Source of the DNA: UBA1447 sp964612185
GTDB taxonomy: Bacteria; Bacillota; Clostridia; Oscillospirales; Acutalibacteraceae
Assembly (NCBI GenBank): GCA_964612185.1
Contig: CAZTCR010000013.1
Location: 1-64,000, forward strand
Length of the DNA: 64,000 nt
Direction: 5' to 3'
The position numbers and the translations under genes were made by a program. A model generated the notes under the pieces. The model was given only the letters and a program-made list of their open reading frames with translations, did no database searches and was not told the origin of the DNA. The stretch's first letter is position 1. Each line of letters begins with the position of its first letter. This document shows positions 1-8,768 of the stretch, piece after piece.

Positions 1-54
1 TGCCAAGCGTGTAGCGGACTTTCACCGCCAAGTTGTCGCCCATGCCGAGCGCAC
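1..54 (-). ncRNA. Group IIC intron, 5' end (runs off window)
   Basis: Read on the minus strand, position 54 begins GTGCGCTCGGCATGGG, followed within 40 bases by a GGTGAAAGTCC segment. This matches, as I remember it, the 5' end of the Oceanobacillus iheyensis group IIC intron (GUGUGCCCGGCAUGGGUG, then GGGUGAGAGUCCC). Group IIC introns characteristically insert just after intrinsic terminator hairpins. Here the base before the intron follows a perfect hairpin (62-94) by seven bases, which fits that habit. Only domain I bases are visible; the catalytic core and any reverse transcriptase gene would lie to the left of the window. A competing reading, a plus-strand protein tail ending at a TAA near 73, is less convincing. 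Confidence 0.75.
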
Positions 55-61
55 TAGAATT

Positions 62-99
62 AACAACCGCTAAGCAGACTGCTTGGCGGTTGTTTTTTT
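62..99. terminator. Intrinsic terminator hairpin, target of the intron
   Basis: Bases 62-76 pair with 80-94 around a GAC loop (arm ACAACCGCTAAGCA, complement TGCTTGGCGGTTGT with one G-T pair), and a run of seven T (93-99) follows on the plus strand. On the minus strand the hairpin lies just before the group IIC intron boundary. A near copy occurs at 1257-1294. Confidence 0.8.
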
Positions 100-196
100 G
101 CCTTATTTTATTCCCCCAGTTGCATAATCATATCGATTGAATTATAATGATTATCAACCATACAAGTATACGAATGTCGGCAAGGAGGGGTGAGCG

Positions 197-1231
197 ATGG
201 ATTATTACATTATGAGCAGGGATACCGTGGTTGCAAAATGGGCAGACAATACTCTCATGGTTATCAACGATGCTTTGCTGCCGCTGTATTTTAATCGCTC
301 CGCCAACGCAGATACCTGGCTTGAAACCAGGGCAATTGACGCGCACCGCGCCAACTCCCGTCTGCTAAAAAAAGCGCTTCGACTAACTGAAAAGGATGAT
401 GTCAACGCCGTTATTCAGGTAAACGGCGCAACCGTGACCGATACCTATTGGATTAAACCGCTTGACAGCGAACTCACCTATGCAGATATAAAATTTGATA
501 ACGATTATTTTTCAAATCTTGCGCTGCGCGGTACATACGACAGCTTTAACCGCGCCGCGAACAGTAGGCGTTCACGAACACCGGAGCTGACAAACATCGG
601 CAGCTTTGAAAAATGCTGGAAGCTGAAAAGCGGCGAATGGTGGATGTATAAAAAGGCAAACCATAACGAGCAGTTTTCGGAACTGTTTGTGTGCGAACTC
701 GGCAAAGCGCTCGGGATGAATATGGCGGAATATCGGCGCGGCGAAGGATTCGTGAAAACAAAGGACTTCACAAACGGCGCAAGTGTCAGTTTTGAGCCGG
801 CTTCGGCATTTATGGGTGACAATGAAGACTACAGCGATGTGGTTGCAGCGCTGAAATTGCTCTGCCCCGCCGCTATCCCCGATTACATCAAAATGATATT
901 TCTCGACACTATCGTGGCAAACCCGGACCGCCACACCAACAACTTTGGCTTACTGCGCGAGGTAACCACTGGCAGGCTGACCGGGCTTGCACCGAATTTT
1001 GATAATAATATGGCGCTCATCGCAAGAGGATACCCGAGGCATGCCAATACTCAAAACGATTTGCTCATCCGGTTGATGAATGAGTTTTTGGCGGAAAACA
1101 GTGATTATAAATGTTATATCCCGGTGTTGACCGTCGAGATAATTGCTCAAGTTTTATCAAAACTTAATATGAAGGTTAAGAATCAGTTTGTTTTGGAGTA
1201 TGTAATGGGACGGTATAAGCAAATAGCTTGA
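197..1231 (+). CDS. HipA-like protein kinase domain protein
   Basis: A 344-residue protein resembling the C-terminal kinase domain of HipA, a Ser/Thr kinase usually paired with the HipB antitoxin. Visible motifs are the catalytic-loop-like NPDRHTNNFG near residue 241 (Asp and Asn for phosphotransfer) and a metal-binding APNFDNN near 266, with a possible ATP-lysine segment WWMYKKANHNEQ near 150. A ribosome binding site AAGGAGG lies 8-14 bases before the ATG. No hipB or other helix-turn-helix gene lies beside it, and the N-terminal HipA domain is not recognisable, so it may be a stand-alone kinase (related families include CtkA-like kinases). The gene is isolated between two matching terminators. 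Family assignment is firm; a toxin role is inference. Confidence 0.75.
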   Translation: MDYYIMSRDTVVAKWADNTLMVINDALLPLYFNRSANADTWLETRAIDAHRANSRLLKKALRLTEKDDVNAVIQVNGATVTDTYWIKPLDSELTYADIKFDNDYFSNLALRGTYDSFNRAANSRRSRTPELTNIGSFEKCWKLKSGEWWMYKKANHNEQFSELFVCELGKALGMNMAEYRRGEGFVKTKDFTNGASVSFEPASAFMGDNEDYSDVVAALKLLCPAAIPDYIKMIFLDTIVANPDRHTNNFGLLREVTTGRLTGLAPNFDNNMALIARGYPRHANTQNDLLIRLMNEFLAENSDYKCYIPVLTVEIIAQVLSKLNMKVKNQFVLEYVMGRYKQIA

Positions 1232-1256
1232 ATACGGTTTAGAAAACGAAAAGATG

Positions 1257-1294
1257 ACAACCGCTGAGCGTTAATGCTTGGCGGTTGTTTTCTT
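1257..1294. terminator. Terminator after the HipA-like gene
   Basis: Arms ACAACCGCTGAGCG and TGCTTGGCGGTTGT (with G-T pairs) close around a TTAA loop, followed by TTTTCTT. It is nearly the same hairpin as at 62-94, so the kinase gene is framed by two copies in direct orientation. Confidence 0.8.
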
Positions 1295-1345
1295 ATTGGG
1301 TTTGTCCAAACAATTCACCCATTCTTTATACACATTATCCGCAAT

Positions 1346-3292
1346 CTACTCTGAAAACTTCCTCAACTCATCCGCATCAAATTCCCGCAGCATCCCCGGC
1401 ATCAAAATCGCAAAAATATTGTTGTGGTTGTAGTACTTTTGCTCCGCGAACTTTCTGATGCTGTTCAAGGGTGTCCGCTCGTCAACATGATGTATGCGGG
1501 CATCAATCAGTTTTGCCATCAGGCCGTACAGATTAAAAGCGCCGTGGGTTAAGACGCTAATCTCCGTTCCTTTGCCTGCAATCTCTTCCGCCACATCAAC
1601 GGCTCTAAGGAGTCCGCGCACACGCATAGCCGGCATACTGTCGCCGTTGACCAGCAGATTGTTGCAGAAGGTGATCATCCGCGTGTAGTAAAAGTCGGGC
1701 TGAGCGGGATTATACAATCCGTCGCTGACAGTACCCGTGCCGGTTAAGTCTACCACAAACACCCCATAACCCTGCTCGCACAACTCCATCACTTCATCGA
1801 GATGCTTGTGCAGCAGCGTGGTGCCGCCATCCCAGATGGCGACGACGGTTTTGCGCGGGGATTCCGAGTATTTTCTGAAATAAATGCCGAAGTTATAAAT
1901 ACCCTCCTGCTGGAACCAGGTAAAGGGCTGCAAATCCAGATTATAAGCGTCGAGCTCCCCGTCTTTAGTCGAGTATTTCCGTTTGATATACAAGGGATAA
2001 GGCTCAAAGTTTTCAGCCTGGGTTTTAATAAATGTCTGCGCCTTTTGCCGGCGGGTTTCAACATCCAGTTTTGAATTTTGATCGTCTATTGCCCGCAGTT
2101 CATCCAGCACAAAGTCGTGGATGATGCGGGAGCCGAGCGAAGTGACAACTTGCCCTGTTTTGGTGGCAAACAGTTTTTCCATGTCCAGCGTTTCCATGGT
2201 TTCAAGGGGTTTACATGGCACACCTTTGAGCGCGCGGGAGAAAAAGTCCGCCGCGGCATTCGCCAGTGTGAAGGTATAGGCGTGCCCGGAAGTGTCCGTG
2301 CAGATTTCTAGCTTGTCCTCATTGCCGGTGAGCGCCCAGAGTTTTTTCGCTTTCTCCATCGTGCGGTGGCTGCCTTCCAACGGGAAATAGTCCGAATCGA
2401 CAGTCAGAAGCATGACCGGCTTCGGCGCCATGCAGGCCAGGGCGTCCGCATGGTCAAAACCGTCTTTCACCATGCCATGCCAGATTTGCTCCGCGTCCTG
2501 CGCCTGCCTGCTGTACAAAATCGCTTTGCGGTCAGTGATAAAGGTACCGGGTGCCGCCGCCGCGATTTTTTCGGGTGCGGCCATCATCAGCATGGCTGTC
2601 TGTGTGCCGCCGCCGCTGGAACCGGTCACGCCGATTTTGGCGGCATCCACATCGTCGCGGGCGGCAAGGTAATCCAGCGCGCAGATGCCGTCATGCACAA
2701 AATAGCGTGTGATGGTGATGCCCGCCAGCAGGCACTGAATACCGGCGTAATCATGTTCCTTCGTACAAGGCGGAATACATGGTGACTCCCGCCCGTCTTC
2801 CAGGTAACTGTACCGTTCGCCCTGCCCGACAGGGTCCAGCCCCATCACGACAAAGCCCGCGGACGCAATGGTTCGCTGCACACGCTGATAAACCGTTTCC
2901 ATTCTGCCTTCGGCGGAATGGCCGCACACCATCAGCACAGCCGGCAGTATCCCTTTTGCGTCAACCGGTTTGTATATATTCGCGGTTGCGAAATAGCCCG
3001 GCAGCGTTTCCATCACCAGCGATTCGCATACCAAATTTCCGGTGATGAAGGTGTTGGTTACACTGACCTTCATTTGGCCCGGTTCGGGCAAGCCGCAAAC
3101 CGCCCGGTTAAAAGACGCTTTCACAGCCGCCTGGTGCCGCTTGAGCGCGTCTTCATCGCGGATGTCCTCACGCACTAAATCGCCTGTTGCCAGGTTTTTC
3201 AAGGTGATGCTGTCCGCATAGGTTTCAAGCTGGTTCGGATTCACACTTACAACATTGCTGCTGCTCATTTTACTGATACCGGATATATCCAT
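1346..3292 (-). CDS. Large alpha/beta hydrolase (acetylxylan-esterase-like)
   Basis: About 648 residues. The first half is an alpha/beta hydrolase with a central strand ending in the nucleophile elbow G-S-S-G-G-G near residue 224, a DSDYF segment that may supply the acid and a SGHAYTF segment that may supply the His. It resembles dienelactone-hydrolase and acetyl-xylan-esterase-like proteins of bacterial glycan clusters. The second half looks like a further alpha/beta domain (IWDGGTTLL, VFVVDLTGTG) without an obvious nucleophile. I chose the second ATG because GGAGG lies 8 bases before it; the upstream ATG is itself part of that Shine-Dalgarno site. There is no signal peptide, so it is probably cytoplasmic. 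Substrate unknown; a deacetylase of plant or host oligosaccharides is plausible. Confidence 0.75.
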   Translation of the reverse strand: MDISGISKMSSSNVVSVNPNQLETYADSITLKNLATGDLVREDIRDEDALKRHQAAVKASFNRAVCGLPEPGQMKVSVTNTFITGNLVCESLVMETLPGYFATANIYKPVDAKGILPAVLMVCGHSAEGRMETVYQRVQRTIASAGFVVMGLDPVGQGERYSYLEDGRESPCIPPCTKEHDYAGIQCLLAGITITRYFVHDGICALDYLAARDDVDAAKIGVTGSSGGGTQTAMLMMAAPEKIAAAAPGTFITDRKAILYSRQAQDAEQIWHGMVKDGFDHADALACMAPKPVMLLTVDSDYFPLEGSHRTMEKAKKLWALTGNEDKLEICTDTSGHAYTFTLANAAADFFSRALKGVPCKPLETMETLDMEKLFATKTGQVVTSLGSRIIHDFVLDELRAIDDQNSKLDVETRRQKAQTFIKTQAENFEPYPLYIKRKYSTKDGELDAYNLDLQPFTWFQQEGIYNFGIYFRKYSESPRKTVVAIWDGGTTLLHKHLDEVMELCEQGYGVFVVDLTGTGTVSDGLYNPAQPDFYYTRMITFCNNLLVNGDSMPAMRVRGLLRAVDVAEEIAGKGTEISVLTHGAFNLYGLMAKLIDARIHHVDERTPLNSIRKFAEQKYYNHNNIFAILMPGMLREFDADELRKFSE

Positions 3293-3429
3293 GGCGGGTG
3301 CCTCCATTTATATAATTAATTGTCAAATCGATGCAAATCAATGCAGGAAAACATTTTTAAAAGAACAAGGTTGAATAAATCACCCTATGCTTGCCCTGGC
3401 GTTTGCCGGATCCTTACACCGGTAAAACA

Positions 3430-4893
3430 TCACGGTAAAAACACCATTCTATCGATATCAGGCAGCTGAACCAGCTCAAACTGGCACAAGTATTCGTCAA
3501 CCACATCAATCGTTGAGGTGGAAAGTACTTTAGGCTTTCGATTCGCTGCAATTTCTTCCGGAGCAATGCCAAAAAATTGTGGAATATTATTAAAGTGAAA
3601 CTGCTGCAAACCGACCGTATAGACACGGTTGTCATCGATGTCTTCGCCGTTGAGGGTGAAACTTTCTATTACCCGCCTGCTCTTGGAATATGCCAAATGA
3701 AGCCCTTTGGACAACTGATAAAACTCTGTATGGCCTTCGAAGGATTCATCTCTGAGCATAAATGCCATCATTTGCCGCAGCTGTTTGCCTGTGACGCAAA
3801 TGCGGAAGACCGCGTCGTCATAGGGGAAAGCCACGAGCAAATCCTGCAATTCCAAAATCGGTCCGAGCGCGTCCGTTCGGATGCTGCCGGACCCCAGCAG
3901 CATAATGTCCAGCCCAAGTGACTGCTGAAATATGTCGCTGAACAGGCTGCCAAGTTGCGTCTGTTGGTTACGTACAGGGTGTGTAAACTCACTTTTAAAA
4001 CGCGTGACAACCCGCGTGTATTTTTCATCGGTTTTTTCTTTATATTTTCTGATCAGATTTTCGAGTGCCGTATCCTGCGGGCAATGCTCGCTGTCGATGG
4101 GAATCATCTGCCATTCAAACGAATCAATAGCGTTCAAATCCTTGTCCACCATAATGTCAAAACGACCGATTTGAGAGCTGCCCGTTGCCGCCTGTACAAT
4201 CGGAATGCCGTTGACAACGCAAGGCTCCGCAAGCAGGGTATGGGAATGCCCGCCGATGATGATATCAACACCCCAATCTTTGTCCAGGCATTCAGCGAGT
4301 TTTTTATCCTCGTCAAAACCGATGTGCGTCAAGAGCACAGTAAAATCAATGTCTTCCGTACGGTAGGTGTTGCTGATTTTTCCGACCTCTTTCGCCGCTT
4401 CATTCACATCCACAAAGGTTCCGATCAATTTATCCTGCCTGGTTTGGGCGAGCACTTCCTCTGTCAGCACACCGATAAACAGGATTTTCATCCCGCCAAC
4501 CTCAAGAATGATATGCGAGCGGAACATTCTTGTATGGTTGGAAGTGATATAAATATTAGCGTTAATGATCGGGAAGCGCGCGCACTTTTCCAAAAATAAA
4601 AGATGCGCGATGCCGTAGTCCACCTCATGGTTCCCCAGCGTGACAACATCCGGTGCGAGCAGGTTCATAATTTCAATGGTTGATACGCCCTGGTATTCCT
4701 GATCAATCAGTGAGCCGCGGAACATATCGCCGGATATGACATAGAGGGTGTTTTCCTCTTCATCCCGCACTTTATTGATGTAGCCCGAAAGCATGGAGAC
4801 GCCGCCGAGGAGTTTTTCATCCATCTCCTTTGCCAAAAAGTCGCCGTGTAAATCGTTGGAATGCAGAATCGTCAGTTTTTTAAGCTCTTTCAT
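3430..4893 (-). CDS. 5'-nucleotidase family metallophosphoesterase
   Basis: 487 residues with the calcineurin-type metal motifs HSNDLHG (residues 11-17), GNHEVDYG, LTHIGF and GGHSHT, followed by a 5'-nucleotidase C-terminal domain (residues about 300-480). Family members hydrolyse nucleotides or UDP-sugars and are usually exported. This one starts directly with the first beta strand and has no signal peptide, so it is probably cytoplasmic. The start is fixed by GGAGGA five bases before the ATG; a longer reading frame upstream has no such site. It sits between an esterase and a sialidase-like gene on the same strand with gaps over 100 bases, so co-transcription is possible but not shown. Confidence 0.85.
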   Translation of the reverse strand: MKELKKLTILHSNDLHGDFLAKEMDEKLLGGVSMLSGYINKVRDEEENTLYVISGDMFRGSLIDQEYQGVSTIEIMNLLAPDVVTLGNHEVDYGIAHLLFLEKCARFPIINANIYITSNHTRMFRSHIILEVGGMKILFIGVLTEEVLAQTRQDKLIGTFVDVNEAAKEVGKISNTYRTEDIDFTVLLTHIGFDEDKKLAECLDKDWGVDIIIGGHSHTLLAEPCVVNGIPIVQAATGSSQIGRFDIMVDKDLNAIDSFEWQMIPIDSEHCPQDTALENLIRKYKEKTDEKYTRVVTRFKSEFTHPVRNQQTQLGSLFSDIFQQSLGLDIMLLGSGSIRTDALGPILELQDLLVAFPYDDAVFRICVTGKQLRQMMAFMLRDESFEGHTEFYQLSKGLHLAYSKSRRVIESFTLNGEDIDDNRVYTVGLQQFHFNNIPQFFGIAPEEIAANRKPKVLSTSTIDVVDEYLCQFELVQLPDIDRMVFLP

Positions 4894-5029
4894 TTTCTTC
4901 CTCCCACTAAAAATAAAATACACTCTTGCCAACAAGCCTTTGACTAATCCGGAGTTCAACTCCGTTTTAGTCAGAAATTAAGTATTTGCAAGGTTTTCAT
5001 GCCGTAATTCTGTAAGACCCCGGGTGCTG

Positions 5030-7435
5030 TCAGATGCGTTTTATCGTCGCACACCGGATATTGTTCATACCCTTTTCATCGTCATGGCTGTACGAAACAT
5101 AGATAGTCCCGTCCGCTCCCTCGGTGATGGCCGAATAGCCGTTGTCTATGAATCCATTGGTATCCAGTTCCAGCGGTGTGAGCTGCCAGTTCTTTCCCTC
5201 GTCAGCCGAAACAGCGATTTGCAGGCGTGAGCGATTGTGCGCCCGAACGCCCTTGCCTTTGTAGGCATCCGTCACAGACATCACCCACAAACCGCTTTTC
5301 AGCTTGACAATGTCAAACCCGCCCTCATGTTTGAGCGCTTGTTCGATACGCAGGTTCTCGTAATGTTCGCCGCCGTCCGGTGATTCACAGCTGATAACAT
5401 GGTTGGAAGGCTCGCCGTTTCGGAAATAGGATCGGAGAATGCCGTTTTCGAGTACAACGCTCGCCGCTTGCTCCGGCGCAGTAAAGCCGAAGGGCAAGCC
5501 ATATCCCCAGGTGTCACCGCCGTCATCTGTAAAAGCCGTCAGGGAGCAGTGAATACCGTCGGAATACAACGGCAGCATCAGCCTGGTTTTGCCGCCGTAT
5601 TCAAACTCCGTCGGCTTGTTTTTGGTCTGCCAGCCGAGTGAGCGGGTAATCGGCCGCCATTTTTTATACGGGATATCCGCGCCCGCGGCAACCCTGCAGA
5701 TTCTCTCCGCTTCCCACCAAAGGTAGATTTCAAAGAACGGTGTCACACCGGCAAATTTGCGTCCCTCGCGGACAAAATCGACTGCGGCTTTCATTGAGTT
5801 TCTTAACGAAACAACAAAGCTGTCTGTGATATAACGGTCCTCCATCTTCACATACGCATCCGCAGCTAACGGGTGTTGCGCAAACTGCCGTTCGGTGATG
5901 TAACGACACTCGCCGTTCACTTCACCGTATGTATACCGCCCGTTTTCAAAACCCGTGGCTTTCCCCTGCAGCTCGTCATATCTGGAAGGGTTCAGTATCC
6001 CGCGGCCATGCCACTGCGGTGCTTGTGTATAACCGTTGGCATACTCGTAAAAGCCTTTTTCCGCATACCGGTACTTGGGTTGCGATGTTTCCCAGCAGTT
6101 GGCAAGCACAGGGTACCAAAAGAACCAAAGCCGGTTGTTTTTGTCAACAAAAACTGTCGGGTTGCAGTCCGCCATGCCGGCCACATCCGCAATCACAAAC
6201 GGCTCCTGCCATGCGCCGCCCGCCGGCTTTCTTGCCGCCAAAATCCTGCCGTCGTTCCCCTTGCGTTCCCCGTCGGATTGAAACCAGACGCTGATGAGCT
6301 CACCGTTATGCAGGCAGGCGATGCCGGAGCCGTGTGCATGCTCTTTGATAAGGGGAAAGATATCTTCAATGAACGGCGTTTCATACCCGTCCAACCCGGC
6401 GATTTTTACCGGTTCATATTTTTTGAACGGTGAATCCGCGGTCTTTTTCTTGGAAAAATCAAGAATCCGCTCATTGAGCACCATTGTTTTCGCGAAGCGG
6501 AAAAACTTAACCGGTGCGGGTGCCGCCAATACTTTTATCTTGTTTTGCCGATACCACTTTTTTTCCGGCTGCAATGCTTCCCCTGTGCAGAAGTTTAATG
6601 CGAATTGCGTGGGGTCATAAAGATTCTCCCAGGTTTTACCCAAATCTCCGGTGTTACCGACCAAAACAGAGCCGTCATCTTTCTTTATCACGAGGCTGAT
6701 GACACCGTTATTTTCATTGAGAACGAATTCATCCCTATCACCGAGTGAACAGATGAGATAATCATGGCTGTCAAAGTTTTCACCTTGATCAAATGAATAC
6801 AAGAGCAGCGCGCAAGAGAAAATGTTGGAATACACCGGCAAAACCAGCGCATTCTTGCCCTCATATTCGACTTCGAGCGGCGCGCCTCTCAACGAAAAGC
6901 CCGTCCGTCGCGCAAACGGGTAATGGTTTTCGGCAATCTTGACACCATAGAGCTTGCCCAGCGCGAGAGCGCGTTTTTCTTCGACAAATTTGTTGAAAGT
7001 TTCTCCAGAAAATCCGGGTTTCTCCGCAAGAACCTTGCCGATTGCCTCACATCTTCTACACAGCTCCGGTGAAAAGGTGTCGGCCGCCTCATTTACCCCC
7101 GCGCTTTCCCTGGCATCGGTAAAGCTGCCGCCCAAGCGGGGATATATTGCGTCCATGCATGCCCAACGGATGCCATTTTCGCCGTAACTGCCTTTTAGCG
7201 CATAGGCGAACATCGGCTGCGCGGTGTCGATATCCACGCAGTGTATGGCCGTATAAAAAAGCCAAAGGGCTTCGCTTTTATCTATGTATAAAAAAGGGTT
7301 GGTGCATATCGGATTCGAAATTTCACACAGCAGAACTGACACGCCCTCTCCGACCGGCACACAGGATATCTCAATTTTTCCGTCGTAACCGGTTGCTTTC
7401 AGCATACCGCCGCTGTTTAATTCAACTTCGTTCAT
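5030..7435 (-). CDS. Sialidase-like (BNR/Asp-box) protein
   Basis: 801 residues with repeated Asp-box-like motifs of beta-propeller sialidases: SFDQGENF (214-221), NTGDLGKTW (261-269), TDDGGDTW (about 640) and SADEGKNW (about 745). The C-terminal third (GGKTRLMLPLYSDG, GGFDIVKLKSG) resembles exo-alpha-sialidase-like hydrolases that also act on other acidic sugars; the N-terminal half may be a second, degenerate propeller. There is no signal peptide, so the enzyme would act on imported oligosaccharides. The ATG follows GGAGG by six bases. Neighbours are an MFS transporter, a phosphoesterase and an esterase, consistent with glycan or sugar-acid use. Whether it cleaves sialic acid is not shown. 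Confidence 0.7.
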   Translation of the reverse strand: MNEVELNSGGMLKATGYDGKIEISCVPVGEGVSVLLCEISNPICTNPFLYIDKSEALWLFYTAIHCVDIDTAQPMFAYALKGSYGENGIRWACMDAIYPRLGGSFTDARESAGVNEAADTFSPELCRRCEAIGKVLAEKPGFSGETFNKFVEEKRALALGKLYGVKIAENHYPFARRTGFSLRGAPLEVEYEGKNALVLPVYSNIFSCALLLYSFDQGENFDSHDYLICSLGDRDEFVLNENNGVISLVIKKDDGSVLVGNTGDLGKTWENLYDPTQFALNFCTGEALQPEKKWYRQNKIKVLAAPAPVKFFRFAKTMVLNERILDFSKKKTADSPFKKYEPVKIAGLDGYETPFIEDIFPLIKEHAHGSGIACLHNGELISVWFQSDGERKGNDGRILAARKPAGGAWQEPFVIADVAGMADCNPTVFVDKNNRLWFFWYPVLANCWETSQPKYRYAEKGFYEYANGYTQAPQWHGRGILNPSRYDELQGKATGFENGRYTYGEVNGECRYITERQFAQHPLAADAYVKMEDRYITDSFVVSLRNSMKAAVDFVREGRKFAGVTPFFEIYLWWEAERICRVAAGADIPYKKWRPITRSLGWQTKNKPTEFEYGGKTRLMLPLYSDGIHCSLTAFTDDGGDTWGYGLPFGFTAPEQAASVVLENGILRSYFRNGEPSNHVISCESPDGGEHYENLRIEQALKHEGGFDIVKLKSGLWVMSVTDAYKGKGVRAHNRSRLQIAVSADEGKNWQLTPLELDTNGFIDNGYSAITEGADGTIYVSYSHDDEKGMNNIRCATIKRI

Positions 7436-7582
7436 GGTAAACCTCCGAATTTAGACTGTAGATATCGGACATTAGATTTTAGATATCCGGTGCGGTGAGG
7501 ACATTGCCCGGTTCTCCGATTCTTTTCAAATGCTTACCGCAGCAAAGCCGCTCTTCTCAAACGCAACCCAAACTGCTAACCA

Positions 7583-8752
7583 CTAACTTCTGTCCTCTCG
7601 CACGGGCGTTCTCATCACAAAAAACAAAGCAATGCCCGCCGCTAACGCCAATGACCCGCCGAAGAAGAACGGCGCGGAAGGGCTGACATTGTCCCACAAG
7701 AAACCGGCGATGGTTGAGGCGGGTAATAGCGCGATACCAACAAGTGAGGAGTGAAGCCCCAGCATGGTCCCCTTTAACTCCTTTGGTGATATCTCAGCAA
7801 TAAACGCCCGTTCCACCCCAGCTGTCATTGCAGTGTAAACGCCATAAATAACAAACATTAACACAACAGCCGCTTTGCTGCCCGCAACGGCAAACCCGAA
7901 ATACACCACGGCGAAAACCGCGTAACCCGTCACCAGCAGCCGCTTGCGACCGACCCTGTCAGACAGTTTCCCAAGCGGCATAGCCAGCAGGGAGGCAGAA
8001 ACATTATAAATAAAATAGAGCAGTACAACATTCGCCGGGCTGAAGCCTTTATTCTGCGCACGCAGCAGCAAAAAAGCGTTGGAGGAATTGCCAAGCGTAA
8101 ACACAAAAGCAATCCCTAAGAACAGTTTCAGGCGCATATCCAGCTTGCCGAAGTTTTTAAAAAAATTTACGCTGCCGGTTTCGCACCGCGGCAATCTTTT
8201 TTCCCGCACAAAACCCAACATCATCAGACCGAGCGCGGCGGGAATTGCCGAAGCAATGAAAAGCCGCTTGTAATCAAAATCGCCTGCGCTGAAGCGTATA
8301 AGAAAGAAAGCGAATAAAATACCGATGGCTGACCCCGCCATATCCATTGCCTTATGCAGCCCGAACGCCTTACCGAGGTTATCCTTTGGCGCGCTTTCAC
8401 ATATCAGCACATCCCGCGGCGCGGTCCGGACGCCCTTGCCCACCCGGTCAATCACCCTTGCGCCAAGCACACCCGGCCAGGTGGTTGAAAGCAACAGCGC
8501 AAGTTTGTACACCAACCCGCCTGAATAACCCGCAAACGCCAATCGCTTTTTGCGGTTGTATTTGTCGGCAATATGGCCGCTGAAGACTTTCAGAATACTC
8601 GCGAGGCTTTCGGCAATGCCTTCGATAACCCCGACAATCGCGGGCGTGGCACCAAAAACATTCACCAAATAAAGCGGAATGATGGGATACACCATCTCGC
8701 TGCTGATATCCGAAAAGAAACTGACCAAGCCGAGTAAAACAATGTTGAGCAT
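7583..8752 (-). CDS. MFS transporter
   Basis: 389 residues with about twelve hydrophobic segments and the MFS loop signatures DKYNRKKR (after the second helix) and SDRVGRKR (after the eighth). RVIDRVGKGVRTAPRD in the loop after the fourth helix is typical of a subgroup of bacterial efflux-type MFS proteins. I chose the ATG preceded by AGAGG at seven bases rather than an ATG 29 codons upstream that would overlap the previous gene. It starts 16 bases after the secreted glycosidase gene, so the two probably share a transcript. Substrate cannot be told. Confidence 0.85.
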   Translation of the reverse strand: MLNIVLLGLVSFFSDISSEMVYPIIPLYLVNVFGATPAIVGVIEGIAESLASILKVFSGHIADKYNRKKRLAFAGYSGGLVYKLALLLSTTWPGVLGARVIDRVGKGVRTAPRDVLICESAPKDNLGKAFGLHKAMDMAGSAIGILFAFFLIRFSAGDFDYKRLFIASAIPAALGLMMLGFVREKRLPRCETGSVNFFKNFGKLDMRLKLFLGIAFVFTLGNSSNAFLLLRAQNKGFSPANVVLLYFIYNVSASLLAMPLGKLSDRVGRKRLLVTGYAVFAVVYFGFAVAGSKAAVVLMFVIYGVYTAMTAGVERAFIAEISPKELKGTMLGLHSSLVGIALLPASTIAGFLWDNVSPSAPFFFGGSLALAAGIALFFVMRTPVREDRS

Positions 8753-8768
8753 ACTCACGCCTCTGTTC

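Noticed and set aside
1..73. Possible C-terminal end of a plus-strand protein ending at TAA near 73
   Set aside because: The minus strand matches the conserved 5' end of a group IIC intron at a terminator, a better explanation of the same bases.
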